NCBI RefSeq assembly: GCF_028765165.1
Contig: NZ_JARADB010000018.1
Span: forward strand, 1-45,016
Source of the DNA: Paenibacillus sp. MAHUQ-63
Lineage (GTDB): Bacteria > Bacillota > Bacilli > Paenibacillales > NBRC-103111
Reading direction: 5' to 3'
Length of the DNA stretch: 45,016 nucleotides
The position numbers were made by a program, and so were the translations under genes. Of this stretch, positions 1-7,984 are shown one piece after another. The notes under the pieces are model-generated. The model saw nothing but the letters and a program-made list of their open reading frames with translations, was not told the DNA's origin and made no database searches. Within the stretch, counting starts at the first letter, position 1. Every line of letters starts with the position of its first letter.

Positions 1-18
1 GCAAACACGCTTTGACTG

Positions 19-135
19 TTTGGTGATGATGGCGGAGGGGATCCACGCGTTCCCATCTCGAACACGACCGTTAAGCCCTCCAGCGTCGATGGTACTTGAA
101 CCGCAGGGTTCTGGGAGAGTAGAACGTTGCCAAGC
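19..135 (+). rRNA. rrf: 5S ribosomal RNA
   Basis: About 117 nt with the usual Firmicute 5S layout: the 5' end (tttggtgatgatggcgg) pairs with the 3' end (acgttgccaagc), and the conserved cccatctcgaacacg and gatggta segments lie between. It ends the rRNA operon whose 16S and 23S genes lie left of the window and is followed six bases later by the tRNA cluster. Ends are judged by pairing and may be off by one or two bases. Confidence 0.93.
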
Positions 136-140
136 AGTAT

Positions 141-215
141 GGCCCGTTGGTCAAGGGGTTAAGACACCTCCCTTTCACGGAGGTAACAGGGGTTCGAATC
201 CCCTACGGGTCACCA
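141..215 (+). tRNA. tRNA-Glu (anticodon TTC)
   Basis: Cloverleaf with acceptor GGCCCGT/ACGGGTC, anticodon stem CCTCC/GGAGG around loop CTTTCAC, T-loop GGTTCGAATCC, and encoded CCA. First tRNA of the rRNA-linked cluster. Confidence 0.96.
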
Positions 216-225
216 TTTTCCATAT

Positions 226-301
226 GAACGCTTAGCTCAGCTGGGAGAGCATTACCTTGACAGGGTAAGGGTCGGCGGTTCGATCCCGTCAGCGTTCACC
301 A
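226..301 (+). tRNA. tRNA-Val (anticodon GAC)
   Basis: Acceptor GAACGCT/AGCGTTC, anticodon stem TTACC/GGTAA around TTGACAG, T-loop GGTTCGATCC, encoded CCA. Decodes GTC/GTT. Confidence 0.95.
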
Positions 302-309
302 TTTTTCGT

Positions 310-386
310 GGAGCCGTGGTGTAGAGGCCTAACATGCCTGCCTGTCACGCAGGAGACCGCGGGTTCGAATCCCGTCGGCTCCGCCA
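310..386 (+). tRNA. tRNA-Asp (anticodon GTC)
   Basis: Acceptor GGAGCCG/CGGCTCC with G discriminator, anticodon stem CCTGC/GCAGG around CTGTCAC, T-loop GGTTCGAATCC, encoded CCA. Confidence 0.96.
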
Positions 387-401
387 TCTAACGAAGAATA
401 A

Positions 402-477
<76 letters not shown>

Positions 478-499
478 TTTTACGAATCAAATTGAATAT

Positions 500-575
<76 letters not shown>

Positions 576-576
576 C

Positions 577-656
577 GCGCGTATGGCGGAATTGGCAGAC
601 GCACTAGACTTAGGATCTAGCGGGCGACCGTGGGGGTTCAAGTCCCTCTACGCGCA
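577..656 (+). tRNA. tRNA-Leu (anticodon TAG)
   Basis: Class II tRNA with an extended variable arm. Acceptor GCGCGTA/TACGCGC, anticodon loop CTTAGGA. The bases after discriminator A are TCA, so the 3' CCA is not encoded and must be added after transcription. Only one base separates it from tRNA-Thr. Confidence 0.95.
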
Positions 657-662
657 TCAAAT

Positions 663-741
663 GCCGGCGTGGCGGAATGGCAGACGCGCTCGACTCAAAA
701 TCGAGTTCTCACGAGTGGAGGTTCGAGTCCTCTCGCCGGTA
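663..741 (+). tRNA. tRNA-Leu (anticodon CAA)
   Basis: Class II tRNA. Acceptor GCCGGCG/CGCCGGT, anticodon stem CTCGA/TCGAG around CTCAAAA, long variable arm. Like the preceding Leu tRNA it lacks an encoded CCA (the next bases are TTC). Last tRNA before the operon terminator. Confidence 0.95.
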
Positions 742-750
742 TTCACAGAA

Positions 751-790
751 AGTGGTTGAACAGACATAGCTCTGTTCAGCCACTTTTTTT
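751..790 (+). terminator. Rho-independent terminator of the rRNA/tRNA operon
   Basis: A 14-bp perfect stem (agtggttgaacaga / tctgttcagccact, two G-T pairs) around CATAGC, followed by a run of seven T. It closes the tRNA cluster. Confidence 0.93.
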
Positions 791-913
791 ATTTATAAAT
801 ACTTTCCTAACAATTAAGACTGTAATGAGCTAACAATTATAAATTAAAGTGGAAGTATCGTCAGTGCGAGAAGAAGCGAATGCGAAGCACTATATGGAAC
901 AGGGGAGAAAAGG

Positions 914-1357
914 ATGACGCAGGATTTTCAGAGTTTATTACTGAATAGTGTAAGGGCATCGATAGGCAATATCATTCCTAAGCCATTGAATCAGGCGGAA
1001 GTCAGAACGTGCAGCGAGCCGATCAGCAAGGATGAGATCGGCGTCGCCATTCATTTTACGAACAGTGAGTATAGCATGGTTCTGGATGGGCAGCGCGTCG
1101 TATTTAGCCGAATCAGCGAGGCGGTGTTCGGAATGTATATGGAAGGCGAGATGCTGGACAGCTGTGTCAGTGAAATTGCCAACATCATTGCCGGCGGAAC
1201 GACGACCATTCTGGGGGATCAAGGTGTTACGCTGGATATAACGACGCCTTCTCTGCTGCAGGACGGGTTTGATTACAATGAGCGGTCGGGCAGACTGACA
1301 ATGCCGATAAGCATTGAGACAGTAGGCGATATTCGCGTGATTTTAATGAATAAATAG
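914..1357 (+). CDS. CheX-like chemotaxis phosphatase family protein
   Basis: A 147-residue cytoplasmic protein of the CheX/CheC type. These proteins dephosphorylate CheY-P or similar receiver domains. The family hallmark is a helix with an ExxN pair that inserts into the receiver active site; here SEIANIIAG (residues about 86-94) supplies Glu and Asn followed by the usual Gly-rich turn. Residues 1-20 resemble the N-terminal helix of CheX. The start follows AGGGGAGAAAAGG four bases upstream. It stands alone, between the tRNA terminator and its own terminator, with no chemotaxis genes nearby. The nearest receiver protein is the orphan at 11372-11773, but nothing here shows that they interact. 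The family call is firm from the motif and length; the target is unknown. Confidence 0.8.
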   Translation: MTQDFQSLLLNSVRASIGNIIPKPLNQAEVRTCSEPISKDEIGVAIHFTNSEYSMVLDGQRVVFSRISEAVFGMYMEGEMLDSCVSEIANIIAGGTTTILGDQGVTLDITTPSLLQDGFDYNERSGRLTMPISIETVGDIRVILMNK

Positions 1358-1374
1358 GATTTAACGTTCTTCTA

Positions 1375-1406
1375 AGAGCGAGTGCCGAATGCGCTGGCTC
1401 TTTTTC
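1375..1406 (+). terminator. Terminator after the CheX-like gene
   Basis: Outer stem AGAGC/GCTCT, one mismatch, then an inner stem AGTGC/GCGCT around CGAAT, followed by TTTTTC. Confidence 0.75.
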
Positions 1407-1411
1407 ATAAT

Positions 1412-1472
1412 ATTTTGGAAATAGACCAAAAAATATTGGAGATATCCGCACATTCCCGCGTGATAGTATAAA
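1412..1472 (+). promoter_or_regulatory. Putative activator site and promoter of the GH29 gene
   Basis: Positions 1412-1445 hold two similar half-sites (ATTTTGGAAATA and ATATTGGAGATA) about 21 bp apart, that is two helical turns. About 25 of 34 positions match a block upstream of the GH95 gene (2658-2691). A -10-like TAGTAT lies at 1464-1469, 18 bp downstream. The only -35-like hexamer, TTGGAG at 1436-1441, lies inside the distal half-site and is about 22 bp from that -10, as at activator-dependent promoters. The regulator is not identified; an AraC-type protein is a guess from the half-site spacing. Confidence 0.5.
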
Positions 1473-1503
1473 GAGAAATACGCTTCAGGGGGCAAACCAT
1501 AGG

Positions 1504-2601
1504 ATGATTCCATCGTACCTTAAAGGCTATGAGAAGTTTTACGCTGTCGATCCGCGTGCAGCAGGACAAGCATGGTTTCACGATGCGAAATTCGGGATGC
1601 TTGTCCATTATGGTCTGTACAGCCTTCTGGGACGCGGTGAATGGGTGATGTATGACAATCAAATTCATGTTACCGAATATGAGCAGCTGAGCAATATCTT
1701 CACGTCTGAATATTTCGATGCCGACAGCATGGCTGAATTGGCCGTTCAGTCGGGGATGAAATATATAAACTTTATGGCAAGACATCATGACAGCTTTTGC
1801 TTGTTCGAAACCGCTGCAACTGATTTCCATAGTGTTCACTCGCCAGCAAGAAGAGACCTTGTTCGAGAATTGGCGGTGGCTTGCGAGAAGAAAGGACTAG
1901 GGCTGTTTCTCTCATACAGCTATGGCACTGATTGGCGCCATCCTTATTACTTGTCCAATGAGCAGGGGATGCCGGGATCACGGCCCAACTACCAAGAACC
2001 CGAACCCAGATATCTCTATAAGGAACCGCAAGATTTTAGGCGCTACATCGCTTTTGTGCATGTTCAAATTCGGGAGCTGCTTACCAATTACGGTGCGATA
2101 GCGGGGTTATGGTTTATTGGTGCAGGCCCATGCTATTATCGGCCGGAGTTGTTCGCTGTAGAGGAGACATATGCTCTAATACGTGCTTTGCAGCCGCAAT
2201 GCTTGATTGCTTTCCAGCAAGGAGTTACCGGGGATGAAGACTTCATGTCGCAGGATAAAGGTTTCACCCAGTTGGAGGGGAATTTGCGAAGCAGCGGGGC
2301 ATCGGAGGAAGCGGTTAACCGGTCGAACGAGGTATGGAGGCTGCACCAAGATAAACGAAATGAAATCTGCGTGGCTATGCAAAACAAAGGCTGGGGGTTC
2401 GTCAATCGGGTCAAACATATGGATACGGAAGAGGCTATGCGAAAGTTCAGGCTTGCGGGCGAACACAACTGCAATTTGCTTCTTAATACGGGACTATACC
2501 CGGATGGCGCTATACCTCTTGAGGATATTCAGACACTTCAGGAGATGGGCCGGCAGATTCGCACGAACGGCTATGAGCACGAAGATTTCATGGCTATATA
2601 G
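1504..2601 (+). CDS. GH29 alpha-L-fucosidase homologue lacking the usual nucleophile
   Basis: 365 residues with no signal peptide, so probably cytoplasmic. The fold markers of GH29 are present: AKFGMLVHYGLYS (about 27-39), YINFMARHHDSFCLF with the His-His pair (about 86-100), and GEHNCNLLLNTGLYPDGAIP near the C-terminus. GH29 enzymes hydrolyse terminal alpha-L-fucose with an Asp nucleophile in a W-F/N-D-G motif. Here that position reads LWFIG, with Ile205 encoded by ATT at 2116-2118. The protein is also shorter than typical fucosidases and lacks the C-terminal beta-sandwich. It may be inactive, act on another substrate, or use a displaced residue. ATG 1504 follows AGGGGG at a rather long spacing. 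It sits upstream of a GH95 fucosidase and shares an upstream motif with it, so a role in fucoside use remains likely. Confidence 0.8.
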   Translation: MIPSYLKGYEKFYAVDPRAAGQAWFHDAKFGMLVHYGLYSLLGRGEWVMYDNQIHVTEYEQLSNIFTSEYFDADSMAELAVQSGMKYINFMARHHDSFCLFETAATDFHSVHSPARRDLVRELAVACEKKGLGLFLSYSYGTDWRHPYYLSNEQGMPGSRPNYQEPEPRYLYKEPQDFRRYIAFVHVQIRELLTNYGAIAGLWFIGAGPCYYRPELFAVEETYALIRALQPQCLIAFQQGVTGDEDFMSQDKGFTQLEGNLRSSGASEEAVNRSNEVWRLHQDKRNEICVAMQNKGWGFVNRVKHMDTEEAMRKFRLAGEHNCNLLLNTGLYPDGAIPLEDIQTLQEMGRQIRTNGYEHEDFMAI

Positions 2602-2614
2602 CAGAAAAAAACGG

Positions 2615-2641
2615 AATCAGCATAACGGCTGGTTCTTTTTC
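2615..2641 (+). terminator. Terminator after the GH29 gene
   Basis: Stem AATCAGC/GCTGGTT (one G-T pair) around ATAACG, followed by CTTTTTC. Modest strength. Confidence 0.6.
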
Positions 2642-2657
2642 TACTTTCAATCGAAAA

Positions 2658-2714
2658 ATTTTGAAATAAGTGCAAAAATTATTGAAATTATGAAAACATT
2701 TAAGATGTTATACT
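2658..2714 (+). promoter_or_regulatory. Putative activator site and promoter of the GH95 gene
   Basis: Positions 2658-2691 align without gaps to 1412-1445 upstream of the GH29 gene, again with two half-sites (ATTTTGAAATAA and TTATTGAAATTA) about two turns apart. A good -10, TATACT, lies at 2709-2714, 17 bp after the block. The nearest -35-like hexamer, TTGAAA at 2682-2687, is 21 bp from it. Same layout as the GH29 promoter, suggesting one regulator for both. Confidence 0.5.
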
Positions 2715-2754
2715 TTTTCTCGATTAGAAGTAGATGTTCATAGGGGGAAAGGTA

Positions 2755-5040
2755 ATGAATAACAAAAGAGCACATTGGCGCCTCTGGTATAACCGCCCTG
2801 CTGAGCAATGGACCGAAGCGCTTCCTGTAGGAAACGGCAAAATAGGCGGCATGGTATACGGCGGCATTCATGAAGAACGGATCGGCTTGAACGAGGAGAC
2901 GGTGTGGTCGGGTAAGCCGCATTATGATGAGAGCCCCGGGGTAATGCAGACGATTGGCCAGGTTCGCAGCATGCTGTTTGAAGGGAATTACCGGACCGCG
3001 CATCAACTGGCGGAACAATCGATGAGAACGCCGCTTAACCCGAACTACGGCAATTATCAGCCGTTAGGGGATCTATATATTCGAATGGAACTGCCGCAAG
3101 GCGAAATAACGAACTACCACAGAGAACTGGATATCGAACAAGCACTCTGCCTAACCAGCTTTTACGTAGGGGGAACGCGCTACACGCGAGAAGTCTTTTG
3201 CAGCAATACGGATCTTGTTCTGGCGGTGCGTCTGGAGGCAAGCGGTACGCCGACGTTGAGCGGTTCGATCCGCCTGGAGCGTGAATGCGGTGCAACCGTT
3301 AGCCAGAATGGTTCCATGGGCTTGATGCTCAGCGGCGAATGCGAGTATGAAGGCGTAAAGTTTGCCGCGAACTTGGAAGCGCATTCCGAAGGGGGGAAAT
3401 GCTATGCCACAAGCAATTCCGTCATATTTCGGGAATGCCAAGCGATCACCATAATCGTAACTGCGAATACGACTTACCGGCACAAGGACCCGCAAGGAGC
3501 GAACCAAGCCCTGCTCCGCTTGGCAGGCTCGAGATCTTGGGAACAATTGAAGGAAGACCATATCCACGATTACCAAAGCTTGTTTAGCCGCATGGAGATA
3601 GATTTGGGTGACGATAGATTTCACGACATTCCTACGGATGAACGTCTTGAGCAGCTGAAGTTCGTTCAGGACGACCCTTATTTAACGGCGCTTTATGTTC
3701 AATATGGCCGTTATTTATTAATTGCCAGTTCGCGGCAGGGGACTTTGCCCGCTAATCTGCAAGGCGTCTGGAACGATCGTTTCACGCCGCCATGGTTCTC
3801 GGATTACACGATTAACATTAACGCCCAAATGAATTATTGGCTCGCCGAAACAGGCAACTTATCGGAGCTGCACGAACCGCTTTTCGATCTGATGGATTCG
3901 CTGGTCGGGCCAGGGCGCAAGGTTGCGAGAGAACGTTACGGTTGCAGCGGAATCGTACTCAGCACAAGGACGAATCCTTGGCTGAATACGTCCCTTCGGG
4001 CAACTTCATCGCTGCTCTGGCAGGAAGGAGCGGCTTGGCTCAGCCGCCATTATTGGGATCATTATCTATTCATAGGTGATAAGGAGCTGCTGAGCAATAG
4101 GGCTTACATCTTTATGAAGGACGCGGCACGGTTTTATCTTGACTTCATGATCGAGCATCCGCATTACGGATGGCTCGTCACCGGACCGACCACTTCGCCG
4201 GAGAATAAATTCAAGGCGGCGGACGGTACGGAAACGGCACTCGATATGAGTCCTACCATGGCCGTCCAAATTATTGACGATCTGTTCGAGAACTGTATCC
4301 GGGCAAGCGAGGAGCTCGGGGTGGACGATGATTTCAGAGAGCTGCTCATTCAGAAGCGTTCACAACTGCCTCCGTTGCAAATAGGCAAGTATGGACAACT
4401 GCAGGAATGGCTGGAGGATCATGAAGAGACAGAGCCGGGTCACCGGCATATCTCGCATTTGTTCGGCTTGTTCCCGGGGCACAGCATCAGCCGCCAAACA
4501 CCGGAATTGCTCGCCGCAGCTCGGACGACGCTGGAGCGGAGACTTCAACACGGGAGCGGACATACGGGCTGGAGCTGCGCCTGGATCATTAACTTATGGG
4601 CTCATTTGGGAGAAGCGGAGCTGGCCAATCTGTATGTGAAGACGCTATTCAACCACTCGACGCATAGCAATCTTTTCGATAACCATCCGCCATTCCAGAT
4701 CGATGGGAATTTCGGGGCGGCTGCCGGCATCATAGAAATGCTTGTGCAGAGCGATGAGGAGGAAATCCGGCTCTTGCCGGCGCTGCCTGCCGAATGGTCG
4801 AACGGAAGCATTCGCGGCGTATGCGCGAGGAACGGGTTCGAGCTGGAGCTCCAATGGAGCGGCGGAGTATTGGATAAGGCGTTTATCCACTCCAAGCTAG
4901 GCAGGCGCTGCCGGTTAAGGTACTCTTTCCAAGAGGGGATTGAAGTTCACAACTCCAGAACAATCGTTGCAACAAGCCTTAGTGACGGAACATTGGCGTT
5001 CGACACCTTGCCTGAAGAATACTATGAACTTATATGCTGA
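2755..5040 (+). CDS. GH95 alpha-L-fucosidase
   Basis: 761 residues and no signal peptide, so it probably acts on imported oligosaccharides. The N-terminal domain has the GH95 signature LPVGNGKIGGMVYGG and NEETVWSG. The (alpha/alpha)6 barrel carries NLQGVWND and ININAQMNYW (Asn354 and Asn356), TSPEN (Glu483) and QIDGNFGAAAG (Asp650). By family analogy with bifidobacterial AfcA, these Asn, Glu and Asp residues make up the inverting catalytic machinery that cleaves Fuc-alpha-1,2-Gal or, in some members, L-galactosides. ATG 2755 is chosen over an in-frame ATG at 2734 because it follows TAGGGGGAAAGG at good spacing and begins just before the conserved HWRLWYNRPA segment. Length is typical for the catalytic region. 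All key residues are intact, in contrast to the GH29 neighbour. Confidence 0.92.
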   Translation: MNNKRAHWRLWYNRPAEQWTEALPVGNGKIGGMVYGGIHEERIGLNEETVWSGKPHYDESPGVMQTIGQVRSMLFEGNYRTAHQLAEQSMRTPLNPNYGNYQPLGDLYIRMELPQGEITNYHRELDIEQALCLTSFYVGGTRYTREVFCSNTDLVLAVRLEASGTPTLSGSIRLERECGATVSQNGSMGLMLSGECEYEGVKFAANLEAHSEGGKCYATSNSVIFRECQAITIIVTANTTYRHKDPQGANQALLRLAGSRSWEQLKEDHIHDYQSLFSRMEIDLGDDRFHDIPTDERLEQLKFVQDDPYLTALYVQYGRYLLIASSRQGTLPANLQGVWNDRFTPPWFSDYTININAQMNYWLAETGNLSELHEPLFDLMDSLVGPGRKVARERYGCSGIVLSTRTNPWLNTSLRATSSLLWQEGAAWLSRHYWDHYLFIGDKELLSNRAYIFMKDAARFYLDFMIEHPHYGWLVTGPTTSPENKFKAADGTETALDMSPTMAVQIIDDLFENCIRASEELGVDDDFRELLIQKRSQLPPLQIGKYGQLQEWLEDHEETEPGHRHISHLFGLFPGHSISRQTPELLAAARTTLERRLQHGSGHTGWSCAWIINLWAHLGEAELANLYVKTLFNHSTHSNLFDNHPPFQIDGNFGAAAGIIEMLVQSDEEEIRLLPALPAEWSNGSIRGVCARNGFELELQWSGGVLDKAFIHSKLGRRCRLRYSFQEGIEVHNSRTIVATSLSDGTLAFDTLPEEYYELIC

Positions 5041-5046
5041 TAAGAA

Positions 5047-5078
5047 TCCTCTGCCGACAACGGCGGAGGTTTCTTTGT
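5047..5078 (+). terminator. Terminator after the GH95 gene
   Basis: Stem CCTCTGCCG/CGGCGGAGG around ACAA, followed by TTTCTTTG. Confidence 0.8.
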
Positions 5079-5164
5079 TCCCGGAAGAGGCGAATGTTCA
5101 AATACGGCGAATATAGTAGTCGATAAAACTACATGACGATTCAAGCCGAGGAGGATATTCGACG

Positions 5165-5713
5165 ATGGAAAGAAGCGAGGTTAAGGCCGCCCAGGCACGT
5201 ACGGCGGAAGTGCTTCGGCATAGCGGTATTGTGCTGACAGAGGAGGAGATCAAGAATATCGAGGTGGCCGGTTTTGGGCTCAATGAGCTGCCGGTTCAAG
5301 GTCTTGAACTCATTACCTACGTAAATACGGATCGGTATTGTGCCAAAGAATTGGTGCTGTTCCCGCGACAGACGTGTCCGGAGCATCTGCATCCCCCTGT
5401 AGGCGATGATCCCGGCAAAATGGAAACGTTCCGCTGCCGAGCGGGAAGCGTTCTGCTCTATGTCGAAGGGGAACCCGCCGCAAGCCCCCAAGCTGTTGTG
5501 CCGCTTGGCAGTGAAGCTTATTATACGGTGTTCCACGAAATTGAGCTGCAGCCCGGCGAGCAATACACGATCATGCCGGGCACGAAGCACTGGTTCCAGG
5601 CAGGCGAACAAGGGGCCGTCGTATCGGAGTTCTCCAGCACGAGCCGGGATGAATTCGATCTATTCACCGATCCGCGGATCCAGCGCATACCGGTAATCGA
5701 AGACGACCTGTAA
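5165..5713 (+). CDS. D-lyxose isomerase family cupin
   Basis: 182 residues, a size matching the small D-lyxose ketol-isomerases described from Cohnella and Bacillus. These enzymes interconvert D-lyxose with D-xylulose and often accept D-mannose or L-ribose. It is a cupin: the metal site is built from EHLHP (two His), the Glu of GKMETF, and a late His in PGTKHWF. GYRC-type turns and an even beta pattern fill the rest. ATG 5165 follows GAGGAGGATATTCG. A terminator separates it from the GH95 gene, and it converges on the GntR gene with one base between stop codons. Its location suggests use of sugars released nearby, but the actual substrate cannot be read from the sequence. Confidence 0.82.
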   Translation: MERSEVKAAQARTAEVLRHSGIVLTEEEIKNIEVAGFGLNELPVQGLELITYVNTDRYCAKELVLFPRQTCPEHLHPPVGDDPGKMETFRCRAGSVLLYVEGEPAASPQAVVPLGSEAYYTVFHEIELQPGEQYTIMPGTKHWFQAGEQGAVVSEFSSTSRDEFDLFTDPRIQRIPVIEDDL

Positions 5714-5714
5714 A

Positions 5715-6449
5715 TCAAAGGCTCGGCTCCGATGATGATGAAGCTCCGGCATTATTCTTGGCCAGCTTCTGCGCAACTTGATCGACCTTCAGAATATGCT
5801 GAGAGATTCGCTCTGCGGCAAGCTTCTCATCCCCGGCCTCGATGGCGTCAACGATGTCGCGATGCTCCTGCAGAAGCTTCTCCGCGGATGCGCGCTCAGC
5901 GAAAAACCATAGACGGCGAGAAGCCTTCATGCTGACCTGAAGCCTCTCCGTCAAAGACTCCATCATTCCGATCATGAGGGAATTGTGGGAGGCTTTGGCG
6001 ATCTCCAGGTGGAAGCGGATGTCGGCTCCCTCGCTTTCTTCCTCGTTGTCCAGCGCTTGTTCCATCCTCCGCAAAATATCGCGCAGCGCCGCAACATCCT
6101 CTGCCGTCCGGCGGCTTGCAGCCAGCGATGCGCAGCCGGCCTCGATAAATCGCCGCACCTCCTGCACTTCCTGCAGCGACTCGCCCTGATCGAAGAGGGA
6201 TGCGCCTTCCGCCGGCAGCGGATTGCTCACGAACGTACCCCCGCCGTGCCGGATATCCACCCAGCCCATCGCTTTTAACCCGCTCAGCGCTTCCCGGATC
6301 GTCGAACGCCCGACTTGAAAGAGCGCTGCCAGCTCAATGACGGTCGGCAATTTGGAGCCTGGGGCATAGGTGCCCGATTCGATTTGCCTCTTGATCTGCC
6401 CCATGACGATCTCCGACCCCTTCTGCGGCCGTATTTGCTCAAATGCCAT
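5715..6449 (-). CDS. GntR/FadR-family regulator with FCD domain (LldR-like)
   Basis: 244 residues. The N-terminal winged helix spans about 5-75, with the recognition segment FQVGRSTIREALSGLKAMGWV and the wing RHGGGTFVSNP. An all-helical FCD ligand domain follows (about 95-235), with the usual metal or acid-binding pattern (RFHLEIAKASHN, then His residues further on). Such proteins usually repress genes for lactate, glycolate or sugar-acid oxidation and are released by the acid. The start MAFEQIRP (6449) is preferred because GGAGG lies seven bases upstream; two earlier in-frame ATGs are too close to or before that site. It is divergent from glcD, with a 14-bp palindrome between them, so it most likely controls glcDF and itself. 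Confidence 0.88.
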   Translation of the reverse strand: MAFEQIRPQKGSEIVMGQIKRQIESGTYAPGSKLPTVIELAALFQVGRSTIREALSGLKAMGWVDIRHGGGTFVSNPLPAEGASLFDQGESLQEVQEVRRFIEAGCASLAASRRTAEDVAALRDILRRMEQALDNEEESEGADIRFHLEIAKASHNSLMIGMMESLTERLQVSMKASRRLWFFAERASAEKLLQEHRDIVDAIEAGDEKLAAERISQHILKVDQVAQKLAKNNAGASSSSEPSL

Positions 6450-6514
6450 GCCCATTCCTCCATAAAAATATATACATCTATTCAATCATAAGCTAAAATA
6501 GAAGAAAAGTCATC

Positions 6515-6528
6515 TGATCACATGATCA
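6515..6528 (+). promoter_or_regulatory. Putative GntR operator between the regulator and glcD
   Basis: Palindrome TGATCA-CA-TGATCA, 40 bp upstream of the chosen glcD start and 66 bp from the regulator start. Length and symmetry suit a FadR-type dimer. A -10-like TAAAAT lies at 6494-6499, so a bound protein would block early transcription. Function is inferred from position. Confidence 0.55.
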
Positions 6529-6568
6529 CTTACAAATGACATACATGATTAGTCCATGGGAGGCCGTT

Positions 6569-7984
6569 ATGCTCGATCAATCGATTAGACAAAAATTGCT
6601 TCATATTGTAGGCGACGCTTACTTCAAAGACGATATGGAATCCCTCGTTACCCATTCGTACGACGGAACGCCGATGCTGCAGTCACTGCCTGACGGCGTC
6701 ATATATCCTAAGGATACGGCTCAAGTATCCGCCATTATGAAGGTGCTTAGCGAGCACCGCATTCCGCTGATCAGCAGAGGCTCCGGCACGAATCTGTGCG
6801 GAGGCACGGTGCCTGTTGAAGGTGGCATCGTCATGGTGATGCACCGAATGAACGCCATTCTGGATATCGATATGCAGAACTTGACCGCTACGGTACAGCC
6901 GGGCATCATTACGAAGCAGTTCATCGAGCATATCGAAAGCCTGGGTTTATTTTATCCGCCGGACCCAAGCTCTATGGCGATATCCACCATCGGCGGCAAT
7001 ATCGCAGAGTGCTCCGGCGGTCTGCGCGGATTGAAATACGGTACGACCAAGGATTATGTGATCGGATTGGAGTGTGTGCTGGCAAGCGGTGAAATCATGC
7101 GCACGGGCGGCAAGCTGATGAAGGACGTGGCCGGGTACGATCTGACCAAGCTGCTGATCGGCTCGGAAGGCACGCTGGCAGTTATCACAGAAGCCACGTT
7201 GAAGCTGATCCCGCCGCCGAAGTATAAGAAAACGATGCTGGCGATGTACAAAGATTTGTACGGAGCTGCGCGTACCGTGTCCAAAATTATCGAGAACCGC
7301 ATCATTCCGGCGACGCTGGAATTCATGGATAACCCGACGATTCGCGTCGTAGACGATTTCGCGAAGCTGGGACTGCCGCTCGATATGGCCGCGATCCTGC
7401 TCATCGAGCAGGACGGCGAGGAGGAAATGGTCGAGCGGGACATCGCCCGCATATCCGACATTTGCCGCGAGGAGCTGGCCGATGAAGTCAGCGTCGCGAC
7501 GAATCAAGAGGAAGCGTTGAAGCTGCTGACGGCGCGCAGAAGCGCATTTACGGCGCTGGCGCGATTGCGTCCGACGACGATTCTGGAGGATGCGACCGTT
7601 CCTCGCTCCAAGATCGCCGAAATGGTGTTGGAGATCAATCGCATCGCCGAGAAGCATAACGTACAGATCTGTACGTTCGGGCATGCAGGCGACGGTAATT
7701 TGCACCCGACGGCTACGACGGATGCGCGCGATCACGATGAAATTCACCGGGTTGAAGCGGCTTTTGAAGAAATTTTCGAAGCGGCGATTCGGCTTGGCGG
7801 CACCATTACCGGTGAACATGGCGTTGGCTTGGTGAAAGCGCCGTTCCTGGAGTGGAAGGTCGGAAGCAGCGGCATCGCGTTGATGAAAGGGATTAAGGAT
7901 GTATTCGATCCCCACCATCTGCTGAATCCCGGCAAAATGTTCGCCAAAGAAACGAGACGCAGGGTGGTGATCGATCGTGGCTAA
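6569..7984 (+). CDS. glcD: FAD-linked 2-hydroxyacid oxidase, GlcD-like subunit
   Basis: 471 residues. The PCMH-type FAD-binding domain occupies about residues 40-215, with RGSGTNLCGGTVP, PDPSS and STIGGNIAECSGG contacting FAD. The C-terminal cap holds the HAGDGNLHP metal/substrate motif and ends in GEHGVGLVK and NPGKMF. It oxidises glycolate or D-lactate and passes electrons to the iron-sulphur partner encoded next. ATG 6569 is selected because GGGAGG sits five bases before it; two in-frame ATGs at 6536 and 6545 lack such a site. It overlaps glcF by 8 bases, so the two are translationally coupled. No permease is encoded beside it, so the natural substrate, glycolate or lactate, is unresolved. 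Confidence 0.9.
   Translation: MLDQSIRQKLLHIVGDAYFKDDMESLVTHSYDGTPMLQSLPDGVIYPKDTAQVSAIMKVLSEHRIPLISRGSGTNLCGGTVPVEGGIVMVMHRMNAILDIDMQNLTATVQPGIITKQFIEHIESLGLFYPPDPSSMAISTIGGNIAECSGGLRGLKYGTTKDYVIGLECVLASGEIMRTGGKLMKDVAGYDLTKLLIGSEGTLAVITEATLKLIPPPKYKKTMLAMYKDLYGAARTVSKIIENRIIPATLEFMDNPTIRVVDDFAKLGLPLDMAAILLIEQDGEEEMVERDIARISDICREELADEVSVATNQEEALKLLTARRSAFTALARLRPTTILEDATVPRSKIAEMVLEINRIAEKHNVQICTFGHAGDGNLHPTATTDARDHDEIHRVEAAFEEIFEAAIRLGGTITGEHGVGLVKAPFLEWKVGSSGIALMKGIKDVFDPHHLLNPGKMFAKETRRRVVIDRG

Noticed and set aside
5116..5132. GTAGT-N7-ACTAC inverted repeat upstream of the D-lyxose isomerase gene
   Set aside because: Five-base arms are too short to separate from chance in this region.
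6947..7918. 323-residue open frame on the minus strand over glcD
   Set aside because: Lies wholly inside glcD, which has all FAD-binding and catalytic motifs.
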